DNA of 64,000 nt from Amanita rubescens (GCA_015039365.1 WION01000080.1:121985-185984), one strand, 5' to 3'. Positions 1 to 11,748 are shown, counted from the stretch's first letter. A program made the numbers and translations. The notes: generated from the letters alone by a model not told the origin.

Positions 1-75
1 GCATGATCATGCATGATAATGCATGATAATGTGTTGCCATGCATTAGGTCCATGATCATGCATGATCATGACCTT
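1..75. repeat. Short palindromic ATGATCATGC-type repeat
   Basis: The first 75 bases are built from iterations of ATGATCATGCATGAT-like units, which are self-complementary. It is cut by the window edge, so its full extent is unknown. It could be satellite-like DNA or a hairpin just downstream of the chitin synthase 3' end. Confidence 0.6.
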
Positions 76-294
76 TTGTCCATCTTCACAGAGTAAAGGA
101 AGGGGATGGCGAACAGATTATCACACCACACTCAGTGGTGAAGTTCATTAGCAATTCAGACTGTTATCATGATGCTCATCATTTTCATGAGTCTTGGGAG
201 ATCACCATAGATAGGTCTTAACAAAAAGAAACTACTCTGTGAAAACAAATTGTCCATCTTTTGTGGCAACAATTAAATGGCAGATAGTAGTTAT

Positions 295-3200
295 TCACTC
301 TCCAGCAAACAGACGAACAATCATGTACGTTGTTGACCCAATAAAACGAACCACTGAAATTCAAGTTTTCAAGATTAACGCAAAGCAAGATATGATAGTA
401 CTCACGCGCAAGGCCCGCAACGGAATACAATATGAAAGCCATGTAACCATCCAATGCTTTGCTCGAACCGGTCGCAGTCCCCGTTGTGCTACAAACAAGG
501 TTGGTACGGGATGGAGAAAGTATATCTCGCTTACAGGATGCCTGCCGCCAGAAGCGCCTACAACAGATTGAGCCCCAATACCCTGCTGGGAAATTCAGCA
601 TACTCACATTAGACAACGTCCAGGCCAAAAGGACCTTTATTGATGATGGTTGTCAGCAATGCTTTGCAGCATTTCATGTCAGTGACTCACACTAAAGACG
701 ACATGTTAGATCACGTACAAGTCTACCTAATTTTGTATCACGTACTTTGTTCTGAATGTCCGGTAATAATCCTCTTGTTGTGTACCTGGATCAGGTTTTG
801 ACTCTTGCTTTGGAGGTTTCGTTTTCAATACTTCTAGCGCATCCTCATATGCTGTATTGATATCGTTTTGCTCAGTTGGAACAAGTACTTCGGCTTCATT
901 TCCTCCCGTCTTGACGACACCAAGGTCAGTATTGACCTTGTTGTCCCCCTTTGTTCCCCATGAAACGTCGTGAACATTGGCAAACTATTCGGCATAGATC
1001 AATTGGCGGATGATGGAAGACACAAATGCTTACGGCATAAACATTTAAGACATTGATATACGACGGTGCTATGAGAAGATATTGAATAAAAGAAGTAAAC
1101 ATGTGCCATGGTTCAAACTAAACAGAATGTTAGTAAAGCCAAGGCGCACCAGCCAGATGACAAAGAACCACGCACATGTAACAAGGACGCGAGGACGTAC
1201 AGCCCCAGAGTAGCGACGAGAGATATGATGATGTTTCGGAAGAGAGTGTTCGAGAAAAATGTGCCCAAGGTTAATCCATTATTCGACACCGCAATGTTCT
1301 GAATTCCTTTCACAGCAAGAAACAAGGCCGCAAACTATAAAAATGAATGATCAAACCCGAAAAATGATAAAGGGACGCACGACATACAGTCATGTATATC
1401 GTAATCAATGCAAAACCGATAAAGGCAAAAGTGTAACCCCAATTACTGCCTTGAGGCCTATTGCCAAGCGATAGCAGGAAGCTCATGATGAGGAGCCCAA
1501 CATAAACGTATTCCAAAATGATATTGAAGATGCGGATGTTCAGATAGCTTTCCAATGCGGTCGCGAGAATTACAAAAGCGATCAAATAATTTGCCTATTG
1601 AGCACGAAAATCATCAATATCCGGGGATAGGGACATAGCATAAACGCACCATAGAAAACCAAGAAAAAACGAGGTTGAATAATTGATACAGCATCTCTAT
1701 GTGTATCCAGAATTTGCGTATAAAAGAATGTGCGGAGCGATATATGTAGTGGAAGTGGACCACACTGTGTACTGCGGCAAAGAATGAGCCATTAAGCCAG
1801 CGACGCCGTTGGGATATAAGTTCGGGGACTTGGTCGGGCACATCTGTAACCGCATAAGCAGACTTGACGTAGTGCAGTATCCATGAACCGCCACGTTTAG
1901 AGACAAGTTCCCAGCAAAGAATCTACACGATATGAGCACCGAAAAAGTTATTCTTTGCATATTTGCATACACGGTCCTCCGCAAGATACATGTTTGCCGT
2001 GAATATATCTGCACCCGCACCATGCTACCCGGCCAGTTAGAGAACGACATAAATCCCATACACCATCAATCTTACCATTTTCTCGCCTAGGAAATATTTC
2101 TGTAGTGGCCCTATGCCGTTCTTATCGTTTTGCAAAGCAATGTACCGGTATGCACTGAAGGCACCGGGGAGCACAGTGATATAACCGAACACCGACTCTC
2201 TTCAGGCAGAAACTGAGTAAAGACATCAGAGAAGAAATTGGGACACGTACAACGGCTTATCCAAGATATTCGACATCTTGTACTCGAAATTCTGCGCTGC
2301 CACTGTATATATCAACTATTAGCCATGCTTATCAAGCGACGGCAACGGAGTCATACCTAAGGGGTTCAACAGATTTTGACCGTACTTGCCCTTGAGTGCA
2401 ACAATCTCTCCACATGCGCCACCAACATTGGAGTTGATATCAAAAGCTTTCCAGAGATGGTAAATAGAGGTCGGACCCGGCATCGTCCCTACGTCGAGCA
2501 ATACACAGACATTTGGTTGTAGTATTGGACCAAACGCGTTGAAAAACCATCTATGTGAGTGTCAGCCATGCCATTTCCTTCTCAAACGTACGCTTGACCT
2601 GTGCGAGTTTATCTTCTTCTGATTCTTCTCTTTCAGGCAGAAGATGATTTGAACAGGAACGATCCCCTTCTCCGGCCCCTCAATCTTCATAGAAGGAGTG
2701 ATAGATACTGTCCCGGTGTTAACAGCTTCTGCAAGAACTTAAAAGGATACTATACTTTGCGCGGTATATTCAAAGATATGGGCCGTGACAGGCTTGTTGT
2801 CTACCAAGTTCTGCATTCATTAACATCAACCGGCGCCGCAACAGCACGAGAGTCACGCTCTCACCTTGGCAACATTCTCCTGGTACGCTCCCATTGTTGC
2901 AATAACACTCAATGACCTACTGTTGATCTTTTTCCTCCCATCGCTCACAATGCACACAACAACCTTCTTCCAGCCTTCTTTCCCCCATGTCTTACTCCTC
3001 TCTCGCTTGCACAGATGCGCAATGTTCTTCATCACTCCATGCATAGAACGGCAGAACAACTCTTCGTCTTCATTGTACATCGTCATCACGATAAATAACT
3101 CGGTCCGACGAGGGGGATCATAGTGCATCTGGCGCAACGTGAACCCAGAATCCTTGAATTCATTCGGATCGCATGTCGCTGCGGAGTAGCGCATGTGACT

Positions 3201-4072
3201 GAACTCGCGATCTGTACGGTTCGCACACATATCCAATAATTTCGTTGGAACCGGATTATCCAACACGAAGTTTCCATGGAACAGCCTATTGAAAATCGTA
3301 AACCCAGGTTATATAGATGAGGATGTAGGCTTACTCTACACGTTTTAACGTTTTGTACCGCCTAGGAACGCGTTGAGGTATCCTTCCATATCGAATATGA
3401 GTCCCCTGATTTCCCTCTTCGTCTTCCTGCATTGGATTTGTACTTGATCCATTATCCTCATATGTACCAGGCATAGGTACAGACATTGGCGCTAAAAGAG
3501 AGGTGGGTCTCCCGGCAAACCTCGTGCCTTCGTCACGCCTCAGCAAGGGTATGTCGCCTGTATCTTGAAAGTCGTGTTCGGTATCATCATGGACCTCATA
3601 ACCCCCGCCTTGACCCAGATTACGGTTGTAGATGGAAGCTCTTGGTTCAGCATCGAGAGGTGGAGGTGGACCAGGGAGTGGTGCGCGCGTCTGAGGAGGC
3701 GGATAAATAGGGGAGGTAGAGTGCAGAATACTTGGTAGCGGGGGAGGAGGAGGAGGAGAACGCCTAAGGATCACCGCATTATAAGGATCATTTACCTGAT
3801 GCAGCGGTGGAGGAGGCGGAGGCTGAGGTGGAGGAGATGAATACGGATTTGGGTGCGTGTCCAGACTTGGGGCAGCGCCGTACGGATTGTCAAATGGATC
3901 GGGCAAGGAAGGTTGCCCCAAATCGTAGTGATCAAATGGGCCAGGATATTGACTATAACCGTCATTGTAATGGCCCCGCTGGGCTTCATCAGCCTACAGT
4001 TACAGTGTTATCAGACTAAGCTCAAACAATAATGCCTTGCATTACCTCTGGTATGCCAGTGTACCGCGACAT
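295..4072 (-). CDS. Chitin synthase (division 1, class I-III type)
   Basis: Family 2 glycosyltransferase of the plasma membrane that polymerises UDP-GlcNAc into chitin. The start is ATG at 4072 (MSRYTGIPE, then an intron, then [12 protein letters not shown]). A Pro-rich N-terminus follows (about residues 40-110), then the CHS N-terminal domain (around 2853-3266, with [19 protein letters not shown]). The core includes [21 protein letters not shown] (near 2500) and [16 protein letters not shown] and ILCWELV are interrupted by an intron near 1920-1970, which rebuilds the catalytic EDRIL. The product-binding QRRRW is at about 1805. Several transmembrane segments follow between 1100 and 1750. The last exons spell [20 protein letters not shown] and [14 protein letters not shown], with a stop at 295-297. 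Motif spacing fits class I-III; I cannot fix the class. At least ten introns of about 50 nt are needed, so some exon edges are approximate. I saw no frame-breaking change. Confidence 0.9.
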
Positions 4073-4257
4073 GGCTGCCTGAAGTTAATGGGAAAAAGAA
4101 TGGCAAAATGATTAGCAGACTGCTCGTGCTTTTGTTGCCCAGATGAGGCAGTTCACGTCCCTCTGGGGAAGTGCTTCGAGGCTGTGAAGCAAGTAGAGCC
4201 TCTTGGGTTTATTATGTCAGCAGCGGCGCTACGAGGTTTGAACTCGACAACCAGGAA

Positions 4258-4287
4258 CCCGTGCGACCTTCGCGCATCGCGTCAGGC
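4258..4287 (+). repeat. 30-bp inverted repeat, left copy
   Basis: It matches the reverse complement of 8364-8393 at 30 of 30 positions by direct reading. The partner abuts the right-hand 52-bp direct repeat, so the two repeats together mark a rearrangement around the CRN gene. Confidence 0.9.
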
Positions 4288-4505
4288 GCGCCTGATGGCA
4301 TGATAGTTAAATATGTAAAGTTGAAAGGGTCGATGGGACGCCTGACTTTTCAAGGAGGCCAAGGTGTCTTCTCTCATCCACTCGGGCCATATTGAGAGTC
4401 TAAAAATACTGCCAAAGCATCAGCTGCGAGACACAGCTCGTGTACGCGCAGCTTGAATGATAAACAATTCCACAGCAAATAAAAATATGTCGTCATCACT
4501 GCGCA

Positions 4506-4557
4506 GGGTAACTATATTTAATTATTTGTGTACATTTGCGCGAGCACTTCTTGGCAA
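4506..4557 (+). repeat. 52-bp direct repeat, left copy (upstream of CRN)
   Basis: It is identical over 52 bp to 8391-8442. It is AT-rich at its left and ends in CGAGCACTTCTTGGCAA. The left copy lies 24 bp upstream of the CRN start and the right copy 19 bp upstream of the AP-2 sigma start. It could be a shared promoter/5' UTR segment duplicated when the CRN gene arrived. Confidence 0.92.
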
Positions 4558-4581
4558 TAAGAGACTCAGATTAGTACCACC

Positions 4582-7500
4582 ATGCCTCGGCTTAATTGTA
4601 TCATAAAAGACGAAGGTATCGTCTTTCCAGTTACTGTGGGCAATGTTGAGGTTGCCGATTTGAAGGACGAGATAAAAAAGCAGTGTGCAGTCTCCTTCGA
4701 GGCTGTCGATTCTCGCCATCTGGAATTGTGGAAGGTGAGCGCCATCGACGATCCGCTATGTGAAATGACACCACTTTTCTCAGCCCAATGAATTCATCCC
4801 CATCGCCGCCGACGGCACCCTCCGCAAACGTGTCGAGCGGCTGGGAGATGATTGTTCAAAATTTGCGGACAAATTAGGCCCCACGAGAACCGTTTTAAGT
4901 ATCTTTCCAGCACAGCCTGACGGAGACTACGTCCACATAATTGTGAAGGTCCCACGTACCGGTGAGCCCCTTATGCTTGTGAATGCCACTCGTCTAACCG
5001 CCCTCCCACCACCCATCCACCCATCTCCACCGCTCCTTCATGCATTCCTGCCGTCCGTTTACCTTCTTCCCGACCCCCCTTAAATATGAATATGTTGTCA
5101 CACTGGCTGCCATTGCCTCGTATCCTGCCTCTCACCCTCGCATACATGTTCTCCAACGCCGTCAGAGCGTCCTTTTAAACGAATTCGTTTCGATAATTCA
5201 CCGCCACAGACCCCACCTCCTAAGGTACGAGCAGGAACGATTGAAGCCAAAGGTAGGTGGTGTACCTTCAATTGCGGATGACTTTGTGAACAGTTTTCAT
5301 TAGATTCATCCCCACGCATCGACCGCCAACAGACGGAAATTAAAATGGCCAAGGCACTTGCAGGCTTTGAGAAGTATTTTGAATACTTGGCTACTGGGGA
5401 GTTGGACGGGCGTCTTGACTCAATCCGACCTGAAGACAAACTTATAAAGTTCGGGGTGCATCTACCCAATAACCCAATTCTTCTCCTTCACGACCTCGGC
5501 ATGCATCCAGATCAGGAAAGAATCAAAGATTTGTTCAAGCCCAACGAACATGGAATATGTACTATAACGTTCGTGGTGCTGCGATAATTGTGAAAACAAT
5601 TCTGATCTTACTCGTCCTTTCTAGCCATCTGTTTAGCGTCTCTGGCTCGGGTAAAACACGGCTTTCGCTTGACGGTCTTTGCTCTCATTGGGGCTTTTAT
5701 ATTTCGTGCAGGACTGAGACAGGTACAGCATCTGGCTCCAACGACTTGACGATAGCGACCCGAACGCTGGTATCTATGAGTAGTTGGTGCACAGAACCCC
5801 CGGGCTTTTCCAATAACGGTACTGCTGCTCACCGCGCCTTTGCAATGTTGTTGTGTGCGCGCCTCTTTATTTTGAAACAACTTGTGCAACACTTTCCTCC
5901 CGACACAAAAGTCACGGATGCTCGACGCCGATGGGTCCTTGCTTAAGTTTTGCCTCCCTCTTTGAAACGGAGTGAAGACCTCTTTGTCACAGTGCTTCGG
6001 GCCCTTCGGAATGCTGATACTGATATTATGCTTCGTATCGCTGATGACTTGCTGGATGACATCATGACCGAGAGAACAAATCTGTTTCCTGAGGGAGGGT
6101 GGACACCTTTATTCGTAGTGATCGACGAAGCACAGGTGGCTGCCGAGGATCTCAAGCTCTTTCCCTCTACGTCGGGGGACGAACTGCGCCCCATTATTCG
6201 TGAAGTGGTTTTGTTCTTTCAATCCTCTCGTCTCCGGTTCAATAAAATCATTCTATCGGGAACTGGTCTGTCGATGGGAATGGTGAAAGACGCAACAGGT
6301 TCTTTTTCTGCGAGAGCGGCGCCAACACGGGTCCAAAGAGTGTTCTCTAACGTTGGGTGTTTCACGAGGGAGGATCCTTCTCAAGAGGCTTATATTCGTC
6401 GGTACCTCACTCTCTCCGATAATGACATCTCAGATAAGCGATTGTTGGAGCGCATGAAGTTCTGGTTTTCTGGCCCGTATGTCTATTATTTGGCGTTACA
6501 AGATTCCTTCTCATCGATTATAGTTACCGCCTGACGGCGAGCCTTATTGAGATTTTTCTCCACTCGGAAAATGTCCCGCGCCACCGTGTCCTCACCTCGT
6601 TCGCTGAACGCTTGACAGGATTCAAGATTACCGACGCAATCGATCTCGAGGCCGATGAACCACATATTTCTTCCGATTTGGATATAAAGATCAAAAGTTA
6701 TCGACCGCTTACTGTATTGCGCCACCTTTTCGAAGAAGAAGGATTATCAAATAGTCAGTGTAATCTCTCTTTTACTGATTCGTGTAGCGACCGTGTATTT
6801 AATAGGAATGCCATTGATAAATGTCCTAACTGACGCTCTTATGCGATGGACTTTAGGAAGTGAACTAACGTCCATTTCCATTGAAAACAACATGCAAGAA
6901 ATGATTGCCCTGGGTGTAGGCTTTTTGGCTGAGATGCCATCCACATTGGAAGATAACGTGAACGTTCCTGTATACATTTCCGAACCATTGGTAGTTCTCT
7001 CTCTTAGGTCGATTTTTGAAACCCAGAGATGGACGACGATGAAGGTGCAGATGACTAGGTCATTTCGCAATGCTCTCAACCCTCCAACGCTAGGATACGT
7101 GGTTGAAATGGCTCTGCCTCTCGTGCTCATGGAAACTTTCGGGGGAAAGTTCAGTCCCCTTGAAGAGGCCTTCGACTGTGGTGGCAAGTCGTTAGGGTCG
7201 AGGAGAGTTACCTTAGTCTCTCTGAAGCGTGACGCCAGTGGCGAATTGCAGACCTGCCCAGTATCGTGGAATGAAGGGAGTGCTGATCGCTTGGGCCTCA
7301 AGGCTAAAACGCCCGCTCACGTTCTTGAATTTTTCGACAATCCCGATGGAAAGATATTCCTTTTTCCAGACAACCACATGCGCCTCGACCTGTCGTGGTT
7401 CTTTCAAGACGAAGAAACAATGGAGCTGATTCTTTGTTTTAATCAATCAAAACTTACCCTAAACTCCAAGGCCTGGAAAAAAGCCATCAAGGCGCTCACA

Positions 7501-7925
7501 CCCCAATTCTTCTATACGATGGTGGTAGATATCATACTTTGTGATCCCTGCTTCTACCCTTATCTTGATGTTTATAGAGAAAGGGAAAACGGGTTCAATA
7601 TGCGCCAATGTTATACCCGGATCTTTTAGATGACTTGGAGGCGACTTTGAAGATGGTTCTCGGGGAAGACAGAGATGCATCAGAAGTAGTTCACTCCTAT
7701 CTCACCAGGCTCCAAAGCAAGACTAAAGCTACCAACCGGCAATCCCTTTCAACCTCCCGAAAGACACTCAGGTTTCTTCGCATCATTTCATCTCCCGATG
7801 ATGATCAGGAACAGCGTTCGGATGGGAAGGATGATTTGGTTCTTTTGCGGTGGGATAAAGTGAAAGAATATATCGGTTCAACAGCCGATTCAGTGGTAAA
7901 GACTATAGGGTCAGTTGTACTTTAA
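4582..7925 (+). pseudogene. Crinkler-type (CRN) P-loop NTPase plus REase-like protein, interrupted by a stop
   Basis: The first exon (4582-4734, MPRLNCIIKDEGIVFPV then LELWK) is a CRN header of the ubiquitin-like type. After introns comes a linker (FKRIRFDNSPPQTPPPK), then IKFGVHLPNNPILLL and a P-loop, VSGSGKTRLSLDG (near 5640). Walker B is LFVVIDEAQVAAEDL (near 6113), followed by IILSGTGLSMG. The C-terminal half holds a probable PD-(D/E)XK-like nuclease core (DLSWFF..., LILCFNQSK near 7430) and ends ...VVKTIGSVVL. Introns have normal GT-AG borders. A TAA at 5944-5946 lies in the open frame between RRRWVLA and VLPPSLKRSEDLF, where relatives read straight through. The nearby GT/AG pairs I tried either shift the frame or are too short, so the stop is probably real. 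Everything downstream is still open, suggesting recent inactivation, a sequencing error or readthrough. CRN proteins are known in oomycetes and fungi as NTPase-nuclease effectors or conflict proteins; the role here is unknown. Confidence 0.85.
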
Positions 7926-7958
7926 ATGTGGTTCTCCAAGTTTGTTCCGTCATTATGA

Positions 7959-8350
7959 GAAATATGTTCTTTCGCTGACATTCAGAAATCAATATTTTTG
8001 TGGACCTCAAATAGTTTGATTCAGTTGCTCGGAATTCACATCTGAAATGTTCCCTGAAATCAATCATTTCGGTGATTTTCAGATAGCTCATCAGTTAATC
8101 TCAATCTATGTCTTTCAGAAGCTGTTAAACAGGAGCCAATAAACCTCAAAAATATGTTCTTTCGCCAGCATTCCGAAATCAAAATTTTCGTGGACCCAAA
8201 TATTTTGTTCAGTTGCTCTGAATTTACATCTGAAATGTTCCCTGAAATCAACCATTTTTGTGATTTTTTATCTTGAGCTTTTCCAAGGCAAAATGTTTAA
8301 TTCTGCCACCAATTCTGTCCTATTTCTACCATCCGAAATCCCTCCCTGCC
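7959..8350 (+). repeat. Dispersed AT-rich repeat, two tandem partial copies
   Basis: The motif AATATGTTCTTTCG begins two imperfect units at about 7959 and 8150. Both continue through a Gln/Ile-rich looking AT stretch ending near TCCCTGAAATCAA. The second unit extends through CTTGAGC..AAGGC..TTTAATTCTGCC. Related sequence occurs at 19074-19310 (same strand) and around 15970-16070 (opposite strand). No ORF or clear terminal inverted repeats are visible, so a MITE or solo-LTR remnant is possible. Confidence 0.7.
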
Positions 8351-8363
8351 TGTAACCTGTTGT

Positions 8364-8393
8364 GCCTGACGCGATGCGCGAAGGTCGCACGGG
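8364..8393 (-). repeat. 30-bp inverted repeat, right copy
   Basis: Reverse complement of 4258-4287, 30 of 30 positions. Its last three bases overlap the start of the 52-bp direct repeat at 8391. Confidence 0.9.
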
Positions 8394-8442
8394 TAACTAT
8401 ATTTAATTATTTGTGTACATTTGCGCGAGCACTTCTTGGCAA
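8391..8442 (+). repeat. 52-bp direct repeat, right copy (upstream of AP-2 sigma)
   Basis: Identical to 4506-4557. It lies 19 bp before the AP-2 sigma ATG and so is probably part of that gene's native promoter or 5' UTR. Confidence 0.92.
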
Positions 8443-8461
8443 ACAACCCAAGCGCTGCATT

Positions 8462-9149
8462 ATGATCAGGTTCATCCTTGTCCAGGTAGTATTCCTTCCT
8501 TTGGTGTATTTCTCGTTGACTAATATCTCTAGAATCGTCAAGGGAAGACAAGGTTATCAAAGTGGTATGTTCCATACGACGACGATGAAAAGGTGCCGTG
8601 AACTGCCGGAAACTTCGGATTATCTTATACCTAGGGCATCAGGTCCGGCTTCGAGGAGAAGTGCACAGATTGGTAGCGCCCCGCGATCAGAAATATCAAT
8701 CAAATTTCGTTGAGGCAAGTGACGTGGTACTCAAATACTTCCAAAAATCATAAAGACATGGAAAGTAGTTCCGCAATTATAAAATTGTATACAGGCGCTA
8801 TGCAGGCCTATTCTTCTGCGTTTGTGTGGATGCCAATGACAACGAACTAGCTTATTTGGAAGCCATTCATTTATTTGTGGAGATCCTTGGTCTGTCCAAA
8901 ACTGCCTGAAGTATTTTCTGCGACTGACTTAGGACTCCGCAGATTCATTCTTCGACAATGTATGCGAGTTGGACCTAGTTTTCAATTTCTATAAGGTGGG
9001 CGCGTAGGCCATCAAGATGGTCCCCGGATCCATAACCTTATTTTCAGGTCTATGCTATTCTTGACGAAATCTTTCTCGCTGGTGAGGTTGAAGAGACAAG
9101 TAAAGATGTTGTGCTCGCACGGCTAGAAGAGTTGGAAAAACTTGAGTGA
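8462..9149 (+). CDS. APS2: AP-2 complex sigma subunit (clathrin adaptor small chain)
   Basis: Small subunit of the AP-2 adaptor, which links cargo to clathrin at the plasma membrane. Six exons: MIRFILVQ (8462-8485), [40 protein letters not shown].., [44 protein letters not shown], and [28 protein letters not shown], with a stop at 9147-9149. The product is about 143 residues, the normal length for sigma adaptins. FRNYK and [13 protein letters not shown] favour AP-2 sigma over AP-1 sigma. The third intron (8715-8768) must start with GC (GAG|GCAAGT): no GT donor nearby keeps the frame. The gene lies directly behind the right copy of the 52-bp repeat shared with the CRN gene. It is too short and too split to show up as a long ORF. 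Confidence 0.93.
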
Positions 9150-9351
9150 CTTTTAATATTTATGACAATCACGTATATCATACCGCAGCACTAAATCTAA
9201 TATGCATACTACTCCAGGTTTTTCTGACCACCTATTGATGAGTTGACATGTGGATACTAGCGATACTGTGAGACGGTGTGCAGACGTGAAACACTATGAT
9301 CCTATTCTGATTACAAGTTTACGGTACTAACAAAACAACTACGGTAACGCA

Positions 9352-10460
9352 TTAGACTGCCGACCAGAGGGTCATACTTTGTGGATATTGGTGATTGTCA
9401 ATTCGCTGGTACCATACATCACCTTGGAGGATCCACCTGATACGCGTTTGTCCGACCCACAATACTACCAGTTGGATTGTTGGTCGATAGATGCGGATCT
9501 CTGTCACGAGCGCCCGTTGGGCCGAGGGAGTGGGAAGAGGCTGCCACCGGTGAATGTCGAGTTCAATAGTTTGAACATAATGCATTTGCGTTAGTGCGAG
9601 ATAGAATTTTTGGCGCTGTGCGATGAAATTAATAGATCCTCCAAAAGACCGCAGCGTCTACGCACACTGACGATAGGTAGATGGAGGAGACCAACATGAT
9701 GCAACAATGGGCAGGATCTAGCAATAATATCCAATGCACGAACCGATACGTCGTCCGGCAGTGCAAGAATATTGAGCCCGCGAAGAGTTTTATGTACGAG
9801 TGCCAGTTTCGGTAGCAACTCAAGTACTTGCGGTCCATCAATATCCACAACCAGTTGCAAATGGGTCAGCGGACAGGCCAGGAATTGGAGTCCAATCAAA
9901 AGGTTGCCGTCAAAAACTTGTAGGAGTGGTAAAGTGCTTGGTTGGATTTGAACCCGGACAACGTCATCCATCTGGTCTATGATCTGCAATACGCGAAGCT
10001 TACGCTGGCTTTGGAGAAAACGGACGGTATAGTCATCCCATGCGAAGCGCAACTTGGCCTCTGAAAGCTGGAAACTAAACCGCTCAGGGTTAAGGACCCA
10101 AGAGTTGGAAAACGTGTTGTCAAACAAGTGAAGCACCTCAAGGTTGGGCATGCGGTTTAAAGCATCCTGCAATGCCTTCCAAAAAGATTGCGGCAGGTTC
10201 TGAGACTGTCGCCGGGATTCTTGGTTGAACCAAAAGAGCCTAACGAATGGACCATATCGACTTTGTAAGATGACTGTCCTGCAAGCAAGATATGCTTTTG
10301 AAGGGTCCAAAAACATAAGGTTTTCGTAAAGCCTGACCTCCGCCTCGCGCCGGAAGGCTTTACAGGTGCGGCACAAAGATGCCAAGTCTCCCACCCTGGG
10401 ACTAACCCAATATGCAATTCTTCTGCATATTTCCGGGCACACACAGACACTCTCTGGCAT
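9352..10460 (-). CDS. F-box-like protein with LRR-like C-terminal part
   Basis: The large exon (about 9695-10460) starts MPESVCVCPEICRRIAYWV and continues LASLCRTCKAFRREAEVRLYENL, an F-box-type helical start of the kind that binds Skp1 in SCF ubiquitin ligases. It is followed by leucine-rich segments (NLEVLHLFDNTF, LRVLQIIDQ, LTHLQLVVD, LRGLNILALP) resembling irregular LRRs. An intron of about 55 nt near 9640-9694 joins LLHLPI to RQKFYLALTQMHYVQTIELDI, and the second exon ends at 9352. Length is about 350 residues. The substrate is unknown. A 5' UTR intron may lie near 10460-10490. It is divergent from the EB1 gene, with about 230 bp between them. Confidence 0.75.
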
Positions 10461-10688
10461 TTGCCTATAACTCTGACTGTCAACTACTTACCGCTGATAT
10501 TTCAGAGAGCGAACCTACTGCTTGTTCACGATACGGAAAAGGTAGTGAGAAATCAGGTGAACCTTGGGTGTAGGTGCCGTAACCCAGGGATAGGGTTTGG
10601 CCAAATTAGGCGTTCATTCGACCACCCTAGACCAGGTTTTTATTTTCAACTTGTGTAGACGCAGAACTCTTGATCTCTTTCCATCATC
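10461..10688. promoter_or_regulatory. Bidirectional promoter region between F-box and EB1 genes
   Basis: This is the only non-coding DNA between two divergent starts, so both promoters must be here. I see no clear TATA element. Confidence 0.45.
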
Positions 10689-11748
10689 ATGGCTGGCAGA
10701 ACCGACTTACTCGCATGGCTCAATGAACTCCTGCAAATTAACTATACCAAAATCGAGCAATGTGGTTCCGGCGCTGCATACTGTCAAGTACTTGATTCGA
10801 TCTACGGTACGCTCTACATCGCGTCCTCAATAGCTTCACTTTCTTATCCATCTCTCGCGATCTTATTTACATGTCCGAACGGAGGCAGGCGATATACCCA
10901 TGAACAGGGTTAAATTTAACGCCAAGCATGAGTACGAATTTATCGCGAACTTCAAAGTGATGCAAAACGTGTTCAAATCAAAAAAGATTGATAAGGTCTG
11001 GAGAGCTCCCCCATTCATGTCGTAAGAATTCACGTGTAATTTTGTCCAAAATAGCCGATTGTGGTGGAAAAATTGGTGAAATGCAAGATGCAGTGAGCTT
11101 TATTCGCGTCCGACGTATAAGGAATCGAAATATGACGCGATTGTTTAGAGATAACCTCGAGTTCTTGCAATGGATGAAGCGTTTCTGGGACTCGAACTAC
11201 GGAGGTCAAGGATATGACGCCGCTGCAAGACGAAAAGGTGCACCGACCGACCCCCCAGCCACTATTGCACCATTGTCCACAGGTCGCAGTAGCAGCAGTG
11301 GTAGTAACAGTCTGGGTGTTGGTCCAAGATCAGGTGGTCGGACCCCCCTTGGACATCGAACTGGATCAGCCCAGCCGAGCGAAGTTGTGCATCAACTACA
11401 AACCCAATTAAAGGAAATGCAAACGCACCTGGAAGGTCTAGAGAAAGAAAGGGACTTTTACTTCGCGAAAGTCAGTCCCAGAAATCGTAGATTGACTTCC
11501 ATTCTGACGGCGGCCATCAGTTACGAGACATAGAAATTCTTGTGCAGGGACCTCTTGACGGTGAAGGAGACGCCAAGGAGAGTCCAACGTTGAAAAAGAT
11601 TCAAGAAATATTATACTCGACAGAAGTGAGCATCGAATTAACCCCGTCTTCCGACGTTGTTGATATCAACGATCTATTTGTTTTACAGGAAGGATTTGAA
11701 GTGCCCGATGCAAATGCTGCTCCTGTTGACGAAGAGGAAACGTTCTAG
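10689..11748 (+). CDS. MAL3: EB1/Mal3 family microtubule plus-end-binding protein
   Basis: Tracks growing microtubule plus ends and recruits CAP-Gly proteins. The start [19 protein letters not shown] opens a calponin-homology domain. Exons continue ...[20 protein letters not shown].., ..KKIDK joined to [13 protein letters not shown], and [21 protein letters not shown] Ser/Gly/Pro-rich linker follows (about residues 130-190), then the EB-homology coiled coil ([28 protein letters not shown] joined to [17 protein letters not shown]). Introns have GT-AG borders. The end is DEEETF with a stop at 11746-11748. The canonical EB1 tail is EEY/F, so the Phe is acceptable for CAP-Gly docking but lacks the tyrosine that can be removed. 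Confidence 0.93.

Larger units (their letters stand above)
4073..4581. promoter_or_regulatory. Divergent intergenic region, chitin synthase / CRN
   Basis: This 0.5-kb region separates the two divergent starts. It contains a 30-bp segment (4258-4287) that recurs inverted at 8364-8393, a 14-bp perfect palindrome at 4282-4295, and the first copy of a 52-bp direct repeat (4506-4557) ending 24 bp before the CRN ATG. The open frame at 4171-4395 has no recognisable homology, and I regard it as non-coding. Confidence 0.5.

Noticed and set aside
1..75. Telomeric repeat
   Set aside because: The unit is ATGATCATGC-like, not the TTAGGG type of fungal telomeres.
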